This document shows positions 18,889 through 24,215 of a stretch of 24,215 bases of DNA, one piece after another. Numbering within the stretch: position 1 is the first letter of the stretch; each line of letters begins with the position of its first letter. The notes beneath the pieces were generated by a model. That model saw nothing but the letters and a program-made list of their open reading frames with translations, was not told the DNA's origin and did no database searches. The translations under genes and the position numbers were made by a program. Source of the DNA: Streptosporangiaceae bacterium. Lineage in GTDB: Bacteria; Actinomycetota; Actinomycetes; Streptosporangiales; Streptosporangiaceae. Location of the stretch: contig JASIGD010000392.1 in NCBI GenBank assembly GCA_030045295.1, forward strand, positions 1 through 24,215, given 5' to 3'.

Positions 18889-19637
18889 GACAAGACCCCC
18901 AGTTCATCCAGGACGCGGACCAGGTCGGGGACCGCGTCGACGCCGTTGCCCAGCACGGTGGCCTGGTGCTGGCTGGAAGCGGGCACCCGGAGCGCCTCCT
19001 TGCGTAGCCCCTCCGGCGCCCAGGCCGGCGAGGAGCGCTCGATCGCCGCGCGCTTGGCCCGCAGCCGTCCCGGCAGCGACGGGTACCGCGGCAGGTTGAT
19101 GCCCTCCTTGACCGTGACCACCGCGGGCAGCGCCAGCTCGTACGCCTCTTCCGCTCCGCGGTACTCCCGGCGGGCCACGACGCGATCGGGGGATGCCGAA
19201 AGGTTCTTGATCCCGGTAGCCACCGGCCAGCCAAGCTCGTGGGCAAGCCGGATGCCGACCTGGTAGTCGCCGGTGTCGGCCGCCTCGTTGCCGAGCAGCA
19301 CGAGGTCGTACCCGTGCTCCCGGACCTCGGCCGCGATGGCGGCGGCGGTGGCGATCGGCCCGAACTCCCGGCCGCCGGTATCCAGCAGCATGGCCCGCCC
19401 CGCGCCCAGCGCGAGCGCGTCCCGCAGCTGGTCGACCGATGCCTCGGGACCCAGGGTGAGCACGGACACGGTCCCGCCGAGGCGCTCGGTGATCTGCACC
19501 GCCTCCTCGACCGCGCATTCTTCGTGCGGGCTGACGGAGAACCCGGACATCCGGGTGTCGACCTCCTGCCCGTCGGGGGTAACCGCGATCTTGCCGCCCA
19601 CGGTGGGGACGCGCTTGACGCAGACGAGTATGTCCAT
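18885..19637 (-). CDS. etfB: Electron transfer flavoprotein beta subunit
   Basis: The 250-residue protein starts with the typical MDILVCVKRVP strand and contains the conserved SPHEECAVEEAVQI helix, the LLGNEAADTGDYQVG segment and the LPAVVTVKEGINLPRYPSL motif. ATG at 19635-19637 is preceded by AGGAG (complement of 19647-19651). It begins five bases after the dehydrogenase gene stops and overlaps etfA, so all three are surely co-transcribed. It is more likely a dedicated partner of the demethylation pathway than the housekeeping fatty-acid ETF. Confidence 0.97.
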   Translation of the reverse strand: MDILVCVKRVPTVGGKIAVTPDGQEVDTRMSGFSVSPHEECAVEEAVQITERLGGTVSVLTLGPEASVDQLRDALALGAGRAMLLDTGGREFGPIATAAAIAAEVREHGYDLVLLGNEAADTGDYQVGIRLAHELGWPVATGIKNLSASPDRVVARREYRGAEEAYELALPAVVTVKEGINLPRYPSLPGRLRAKRAAIERSSPAWAPEGLRKEALRVPASSQHQATVLGNGVDAVPDLVRVLDELGVLS

Positions 19638-19642
19638 GCCGG

Positions 19643-22162
19643 CTAGCTCCTGACCCGCGTGTTCTCGGGATCGAACAGCGGGGTGGAACCGGCTACCGCG
19701 ACCGTGACCGGGTACTGCTCGCCCATGTACTCCACGAGCAGGGAGCCGCCCTCGACCGCGAACTCCGCGGGCAGGTACGCCATCAGCAGGTGCTTACCCA
19801 CCGACGGGCCCGAGCCCGCGCTGGTCACGTACGACGGCCGTCCCTTGGCGTCGACCAGCCGCTCGCCGGCCGGCGAGAGCACCGGCTCGCCGCCGAGCAT
19901 GTAGCGCGGCCTGCCGTCCGCCGAGGTGTGCGAGTCCACGGTCAGCGTGCACAGCACCGCGCACGGCGGTTCGGCCCGCTGCCGCAGGTAGGCGTCCTTG
20001 CCGATGAACGGCTGCTCCTTCACCTTCGGCCGGGTCATGCCGGCTTCGGTCAGCGTGTAGTCGGGCGTGAGCTCGAAGCCGAACGCGCGGTACCCCTTCT
20101 CCAGCCGTCCGGTGGTCCCGTACACGCCGATCCCGGCCGGCACCAGCCCGTGCGGCCGGCCCGCTTCCCACAAGGCGTCCCACAGCCGGGCGCCCTGCTC
20201 GATCGGCACGTGCAGTTCCCAGCCGAGCTCGCCGACGTAGGAGATGCGCGAGGCGAGCACCACGATGCCGCCGGCCTCGATCTCGCGGCAGGTGCCGAAC
20301 CCGAACCCCGCGTGCGAGACGTCGTCGTCGGTCACCGAGGCCAGCACGTCCCTGGCTCGCGGGCCCCACAGCCCGATCGTCGTCCAGGCCGAGGTGAGGT
20401 CGGCGAGGAAGGCGCCGTCAGGCAGGTGGTCGCTGATCCACTTGGCGTCGGACATCCCGGTCGCGCCGCCGGTCACGACCCGGAACCGGTCCGGGGCCAG
20501 GCGCATGACGGTCAGGTCGGCCCGGAACCCGCCGTTCTCGTCCAGCCACGAGGTGTAGACCACGCGGCCGATCGCGACGTTCATCTGCGCGACCGCCAGC
20601 GTCTGCACCGCCTCCAGCGCGGCGGGTCCGGATATCTCCAGGACGGCGAAGGCGGACAGGTCGACCAGGGCGCAGGCGTCCCGCATGGCCAGGTGCTCGG
20701 CGTTGATGACCGGCGACCACCAGCGCGCCTCCCATTCCGCCGGGCGCTCCATCAGTCGGCCCGCGTACCGGTCCAGCAAGGTCTCGTTGGAGGCGTACCA
20801 GTGCGGCCGCTCCCAGCCCGCGGTCTCGTAGAAGTAGGCGCCGAGCCCACGTTCCCGCTCGTACATCGGGCTGACCCGGACCGGCCGGCTGGATTCCCAC
20901 TGCTCGGCCGGGTGCACGATGCCGTACATCTTGTTGAAGCCCTCGCGGGCCCGGGCGCGGACGTGGGCCACGGTGCGCTGGCACGGGTAGAACCGCGCCG
21001 CGTCGGCCTCGTGCACGTCGAGCGTGGGTACCCGGCCGGACATGAGCTCGGCCACCGCGCGCCCGCAGCCCGGGCCTTCCTTGATCCAGCTCGCCGCGGC
21101 CGACCACAGCCCCCTGGCCTCCGGCATCTCGCCGAGCAGCGGGTGCCCGTCCGGGGTCATCGAGATCAGGCCGTTGATCGCGTACCTGATGCCGGCCCGC
21201 TCGTCGCCGAGCAGTTCGGGCATCAGCTCGAGCGCCTGCTCCAGCTGCGGGTCGAAGTCCTCCTGGGTGAACGGCATCTCGGTGGGCGAGAGCACCGATT
21301 CCTCGATGGAGGGGATCTCGTCCGGCGGGACGACGATCGGGCGGTGCGCGTACGAGCCGACCTCCATGTCGCCGCCGTGCTGGCGCTCGTACATGTTGGT
21401 GTCCACGTCGCGGACGATCGGGTAGGAGATCTCCCCCGGCGTGTCGGCGAACAGCGCGATCGGGCCGACGCTGATCATCTGGTGCACGACCGGGGTCAGC
21501 GCGAGCCTGGCGCCGGCCATCCGGGCGATCCGGGGCGACCAGACGCCGCAGCAGATGACGACGTGCTCGGTCTCGATGTCGCCCTGGCTGGTCGTCACGG
21601 CGCGCACCCGGCCGCCGGCCACCGAGATGCCGTACACCTCGGTGCCCGCCAGCACGGTGAGCGCGCCCGCCCGCTGCGCTGCCTCGCGCATCAGCGTCCC
21701 GGCCCGCAGCGAGTCCACCACGCCCACGGTGGGGAAGTGCGCGCCGCCGAGGATGACCGACTCATCCAGGTAGGGCACCAGCTTGTTCACCTCGCCGGGC
21801 GTGACCAGCTCGGCCGGGATGCCCCACGCCTTGGCCTGGGAGCAGCGCCTGCGCAGCTCCTGCATGCGCGCCTGGGTCCGGGCCACCTCGATCCCGCCGC
21901 TTTGCGTGAACACGCCGAGCTCCTGGTACTGCTCGGTGCTGTCCGTGGTCAGCTCGAACATCATCTTCGAGTACTCGATCGGGAAGACGAAGTTGGACGC
22001 GTGGCCGGTCGAGCCGCCCGGGTTCGGCATCGGTCCCTTGTCCACCAGGACCAGCTCCGTCCAGCCGAGCTGCGCCAGGTGATGGACGAGGCTGTTGCCG
22101 ACGATGCCGGCGCCGATGATGACGGCGCTGGCCCGCGCCGGAGTGTCAGTCATGAGGGTCAT
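19643..22162 (-). CDS. Dimethylglycine/sarcosine dehydrogenase-like FAD oxidoreductase fused to GcvT
   Basis: The protein (839 residues) has an N-terminal DAO-type FAD domain with the dinucleotide loop GAGIVGNSLVHHL and a GSTGHASNF segment. The His in that segment matches the covalent-FAD His of dimethylglycine and sarcosine dehydrogenases. A bridging domain (about 370-430), a GcvT folate domain (about 440-740) and a GcvT C-terminal barrel follow. Such enzymes oxidatively N-demethylate dimethylglycine or sarcosine, pass electrons to ETF and place the one-carbon unit on tetrahydrofolate as 5,10-methylene-THF. etfBA directly downstream supports this. The ATG at 22162 overlaps the previous stop (ATGA); a second ATG at 22153 has better spacing from GGCGGG. 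Substrate choice within the family is not settled. Confidence 0.92.
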   Translation of the reverse strand: MTLMTDTPARASAVIIGAGIVGNSLVHHLAQLGWTELVLVDKGPMPNPGGSTGHASNFVFPIEYSKMMFELTTDSTEQYQELGVFTQSGGIEVARTQARMQELRRRCSQAKAWGIPAELVTPGEVNKLVPYLDESVILGGAHFPTVGVVDSLRAGTLMREAAQRAGALTVLAGTEVYGISVAGGRVRAVTTSQGDIETEHVVICCGVWSPRIARMAGARLALTPVVHQMISVGPIALFADTPGEISYPIVRDVDTNMYERQHGGDMEVGSYAHRPIVVPPDEIPSIEESVLSPTEMPFTQEDFDPQLEQALELMPELLGDERAGIRYAINGLISMTPDGHPLLGEMPEARGLWSAAASWIKEGPGCGRAVAELMSGRVPTLDVHEADAARFYPCQRTVAHVRARAREGFNKMYGIVHPAEQWESSRPVRVSPMYERERGLGAYFYETAGWERPHWYASNETLLDRYAGRLMERPAEWEARWWSPVINAEHLAMRDACALVDLSAFAVLEISGPAALEAVQTLAVAQMNVAIGRVVYTSWLDENGGFRADLTVMRLAPDRFRVVTGGATGMSDAKWISDHLPDGAFLADLTSAWTTIGLWGPRARDVLASVTDDDVSHAGFGFGTCREIEAGGIVVLASRISYVGELGWELHVPIEQGARLWDALWEAGRPHGLVPAGIGVYGTTGRLEKGYRAFGFELTPDYTLTEAGMTRPKVKEQPFIGKDAYLRQRAEPPCAVLCTLTVDSHTSADGRPRYMLGGEPVLSPAGERLVDAKGRPSYVTSAGSGPSVGKHLLMAYLPAEFAVEGGSLLVEYMGEQYPVTVAVAGSTPLFDPENTRVRS

Positions 22163-23013
22163 CCCGCCAGTGGGTAGTGATGGTCGATTCCCATGCGCTC
22201 CAGGGCTGCTCTGCGCCATCGCTCGGCCTGCTGGAGCTGGTTGAACGTGAACAGGTGCAGACCGGCCACGCCCGTGTCGGGCGCGGTCAGCACGGCCGCC
22301 GCGCGGTCGAGCATCCGGTCCGGGCTGTAGCCGCCGGGCACCCAGAACCGCAGGATCCAGCCCGGGTGCCTGGTGATGAACCGGGCCGACTCCGACGCGC
22401 CGGCCACCGCGGCCATCCGCAGCAGCCGGGTCCGCTCGGCCGGGCCGGCCAGCCCCACGTACAGCGGCAGCGTGACGCCGCGGGCCCTGATCCGCTGGAT
22501 CCAGCGGCCGAGCGCCGCCGCGTCAAAGCAGACGTTGCTGACGATGTAGGTGGCGTACTTGCGCTTGTCCCACATCGCCTGGATGGTGATGTCGTCGTGG
22601 ATCTTGGGGTGGCTTTCCGGGTAGCCGGTGATGCCGATCCGGCTGAACGGCCGGCCCATCTCGGTCAGCCGCTCGAGCAGCGGCAGCGCGCTGTCGAACG
22701 GCCCGGCCGGATGGGTTGCGTCCCCGCCCGGCACGAACACGTCGTCTACGCCGCACGCCTTCAGCCGGGCCACGATGTCCGCCAGGTGCGCGTCGCCGGC
22801 CACCGAACGGGCCGCCAGGTGCGGGACCACCCGGTAGCCGCGGCCCGCGAGCTTCTCGGCGAGGTCGATGGTCGGCTCCAGGCCCTTGACCGGCGACGCG
22901 GTCACGGTCACCGTCATCCCGGCCGGTACCCATTCCAGCACCGCCTGCTCGGTGCCCTTGGTCGGGAGTACCTCGAACCGCGGGCTGCGCAAGAGCGCGT
23001 CCAGACCGCTCAC
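22159..23013 (-). CDS. Methylenetetrahydrofolate reductase-like flavoprotein
   Basis: This is a 284-residue TIM-barrel protein of the MetF/MTHFR family. It has E14 in RFEVLP (the place of the proton-donating Glu), the PHLAAR segment in place of PHLTC, D98 in VPGGDATHP (the RGD position that contacts FAD), ITGYPESHP and a LHLFTFNQ strand near the C-terminus. It interconverts methyl-THF and methylene-THF. Divergence from housekeeping MetF and its place beside a corrinoid activator suggest it works in the oxidative direction, on methyl-THF formed by methyl transfer. The GTG start overlaps the DUF1638 stop (GTGA), with GAGGAGG (complement of 23018-23024) four bases upstream. Confidence 0.9.
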   Translation of the reverse strand: MSGLDALLRSPRFEVLPTKGTEQAVLEWVPAGMTVTVTASPVKGLEPTIDLAEKLAGRGYRVVPHLAARSVAGDAHLADIVARLKACGVDDVFVPGGDATHPAGPFDSALPLLERLTEMGRPFSRIGITGYPESHPKIHDDITIQAMWDKRKYATYIVSNVCFDAAALGRWIQRIRARGVTLPLYVGLAGPAERTRLLRMAAVAGASESARFITRHPGWILRFWVPGGYSPDRMLDRAAAVLTAPDTGVAGLHLFTFNQLQQAERWRRAALERMGIDHHYPLAG

Positions 23014-23696
23014 GGCGCCTCCTCGACCAGCCGGGACAGCTCCCGCTCGAGCCGGCTGACCCCGGTGTCGACCCGGACAAGCGGGAGACCGAACAGCGCC
23101 GCCACCCGGCCGGCCTCGGCCTCCAGCGCCGCCGAGGGCTGCTGCGCCAGCCATACCAGCCGCCGGTAGTGGCCGAAGTAGTCGGGCCACAGCTGCGGGT
23201 ACTTGTCCAGGCCGAGCTCGGCCAGCACGCTGCGGCGGAAGCTGCGCAGCAGGAAGTCGGTGAGGACGTAGGTGCCGGGTTCGGCCTCGAACATGGCCGC
23301 GAGGCCGGGCGCGCCGGCGAATACGTCGTAGCAGTGCAGCCCGGGCAGCCGCCGCACGCCGTACCTGGCGCACAGCTGGTCCAGCGCGCCGTAGGTGCCG
23401 CAGTCGGCGTACGCCAGGACGACCGTGCGCCCCGAGCCCAGGGCTGATACCACGTACCGTTCGGCCAGAAAAGAGATTTTCTGCGGCCGGTTGTGCAGCA
23501 GGGCGGGCAGGGACCGTACGGTGACCGGCCAGCCGCGGCGGGCCGCGATCTCGCGGACGTGCCCGGCCAGCGCGCCGCAGGCGAGGATCTCAACTTGCTG
23601 CCCGCCGGGGGGGACGACCCCCCTAGCCCCCCGGGGGGAACGGCAGCTGATCGACGAAGCGGTCGTTGAAGTCGGCGCGGTCGGAGAGCTCGACAT
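23010..23696 (-). CDS. DUF1638 protein of a corrinoid demethylation cluster
   Basis: The conserved part, from about residue 35 (VEILACGALAGHVREI), matches DUF1638: LPALLHNRPQKI at 63-74, an AYADCGTYGAL loop, and LPGLHCYDVFAG with adjacent His and Cys that could bind a metal or cofactor. The biochemical role is not known; the family typically accompanies corrinoid methyltransferases and their activators. The start is odd. The only in-frame ATG/GTG/TTG before the conserved part is ATG 23694-23696, inside the upstream gene, behind a strong GGAGGAGGTG (complement of 23701-23710). The first 34 residues would then cross a GC-rich hairpin element. Gene identity is firm; the start is not. Confidence 0.85.
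   Translation of the reverse strand: MSSSPTAPTSTTASSISCRSPRGARGVVPPGGQQVEILACGALAGHVREIAARRGWPVTVRSLPALLHNRPQKISFLAERYVVSALGSGRTVVLAYADCGTYGALDQLCARYGVRRLPGLHCYDVFAGAPGLAAMFEAEPGTYVLTDFLLRSFRRSVLAELGLDKYPQLWPDYFGHYRRLVWLAQQPSAALEAEAGRVAALFGLPLVRVDTGVSRLERELSRLVEEAP
23607..23638. repeat. GC-rich hairpin/palindrome element at a gene junction
   Basis: A run of seven G (23607-23613), ACGA and six C (23618-23623) form a 6-bp hairpin. After TAG comes the perfect 12-bp palindrome CCCCCCGGGGGG (23627-23638). Seen on the other strand this is six G, CTA, six G, TCGT, then C-runs, close to the hairpin units inserted in treY. The TAG (CTA) at 23623-23625 within it is the stop codon of the RACE-like gene. 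Confidence 0.65.
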
Positions 23697-24215
23697 ACCT
23701 CACCTCCTCCAGCAGCGCCAGGCCGCCCGCCCGCTCGCGCAGGCTGAGCAGCGCCATCTTCGCGCCCTCGCCGGCCACGTTGCCGGCCGATACCACGCGC
23801 TGGACGGGGACCTTGGGGACCAGGCCGATCCTGATCGCGCTGGCCGGGGAGAGGTAGCTGCCGAACGACCCGGCCAGCAGCACCTGCTTGACGTCGTCCT
23901 CGGCCAGGCCCGCCTCCTCGAGCAGGATCCGCCAGCCGGTCGCGATCGCCGCCTTGGCGAACTGCAGCTCGCGGACGTCGCGCTGGGACAGGTAGATGCT
24001 GTCCTCGGCGGCGCCCCGCCAGTGCAGCACGAACACCCGCTCCTGGCCGATCGTGGTAAGCCGGCCGGCCAGGCCGGGGGTCTTGGCCTGCGCCTCGTCC
24101 TCGCTGACGAACCGGCCGGAGGAATCGAGCAGGCCGACCCTGACCAGCCCGGTCACCGCGTCGACCAGGCCAGAGCCGCACAGCCCCTGCGGTTCGGCGT
24201 CGCCGATCACCTTGA
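23623..24215 (-). CDS. Corrinoid activation protein, RACE/DUF4445 ASKHA domain (C-terminal part)
   Basis: The frame runs off the right edge, so about 197 C-terminal residues are visible. Family motifs are GLCGSGLVDAV near the visible start (nucleotide-binding region), a VLLAGSFGSYLSPASAIRIGLVP segment, and the usual ending YVELSDRADFNDRFVDQLPFP. RACE proteins have an N-terminal [2Fe-2S] domain and use ATP to reduce inactive Co(II) corrinoid back to Co(I) in methyltransferase systems (RACo, RamA type). The Fe-S domain should lie beyond the window. It is the first visible gene of the operon down to etfA. The last two or three residues come from the GC-rich element at its 3' end. Confidence 0.92.
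   Translation of the reverse strand, partial: KVIGDAEPQGLCGSGLVDAVTGLVRVGLLDSSGRFVSEDEAQAKTPGLAGRLTTIGQERVFVLHWRGAAEDSIYLSQRDVRELQFAKAAIATGWRILLEEAGLAEDDVKQVLLAGSFGSYLSPASAIRIGLVPKVPVQRVVSAGNVAGEGAKMALLSLRERAGGLALLEEVRYVELSDRADFNDRFVDQLPFPPGG

Noticed and set aside
19790..22177. 795-codon + strand frame opposite the dehydrogenase-GcvT gene
   Set aside because: Antisense shadow with Arg/His/Asp/Pro-rich sequence; the minus-strand gene is well supported.
22523..24181. 552-codon minus-strand frame across the RACE, DUF1638 and MTHFR-like genes
   Set aside because: It is an out-of-frame shadow of three recognised genes, with Arg/Ala/Gly-rich translation.

Overview
The window comes from a high-GC actinobacterium. 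The codons are strongly G/C-biased in third position, several genes start with GTG or TTG, and there is a DUF574 (Methyltransf_19) methyltransferase. The left-end block (PASTA-domain protein, crgA, rhomboid protease, cyclophilin, small membrane protein) is the arrangement usually found near the chromosomal origin in Streptomyces and Mycobacterium. The lineage is inferred from gene content only; a Streptosporangiales-like actinomycete would fit.

Layout. (1) 1-2830: the C-terminus of a PknB-type kinase and crgA on the + strand converge on a rhomboid/cyclophilin pair on the - strand. A DUF5324-like membrane protein is divergent from the cyclophilin. (2) 2831-3134: noncoding, with a perfect inverted pair of DnaA boxes, a further DnaA box and a 17-bp GC-rich tandem repeat. 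(3) 3135-6618 (-): a large HerA-like ATPase preceded by one or two small ORFs. (4) 6649-9434: a sugar-lactone oxidase (-) and a PLP-dependent alanine racemase/D-threonine aldolase-fold protein (+). They are divergent and share a 47-bp intergenic region with mirrored -10-like elements. (5) 9506-11187 (+): a secreted lipoprotein and a DUF574 methyltransferase. (6) 11222-17839 (-): the glycogen-to-trehalose operon glgX-treY-treZ, with overlapping genes; treY carries an in-frame, proline-rich 60-bp tandem repeat. (7) 17935-24215 (-): a tightly packed operon of corrinoid activator (RACE/DUF4445, cut by the window edge), DUF1638 protein, methylenetetrahydrofolate reductase-like protein, dimethylglycine/sarcosine dehydrogenase-GcvT fusion, etfB and etfA.

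How they fit together. Region 7 looks like a one-carbon catabolic module in which methylated glycines (betaine, dimethylglycine, sarcosine) are stripped of methyl groups. One route would be corrinoid-dependent, with methyl transfer to tetrahydrofolate. The other is oxidative, with electrons passed to ETF and formaldehyde captured on folate. The methyltransferase and corrinoid protein expected for the first route are not in the window and would lie beyond its right edge. This pairing of a normally anaerobic corrinoid route with flavin dehydrogenase/ETF chemistry is the most interesting system here. It sits directly upstream of, and in the same direction as, a trehalose-forming operon. Both modules concern compatible solutes, so a link to osmotic or carbon-reserve metabolism is possible but unproven.

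A second theme is a GC-rich hairpin sequence of alternating runs of six or so G and C. It appears inside treY and again at the RACE/DUF1638 junction, where it seems to have displaced the usual DUF1638 start.
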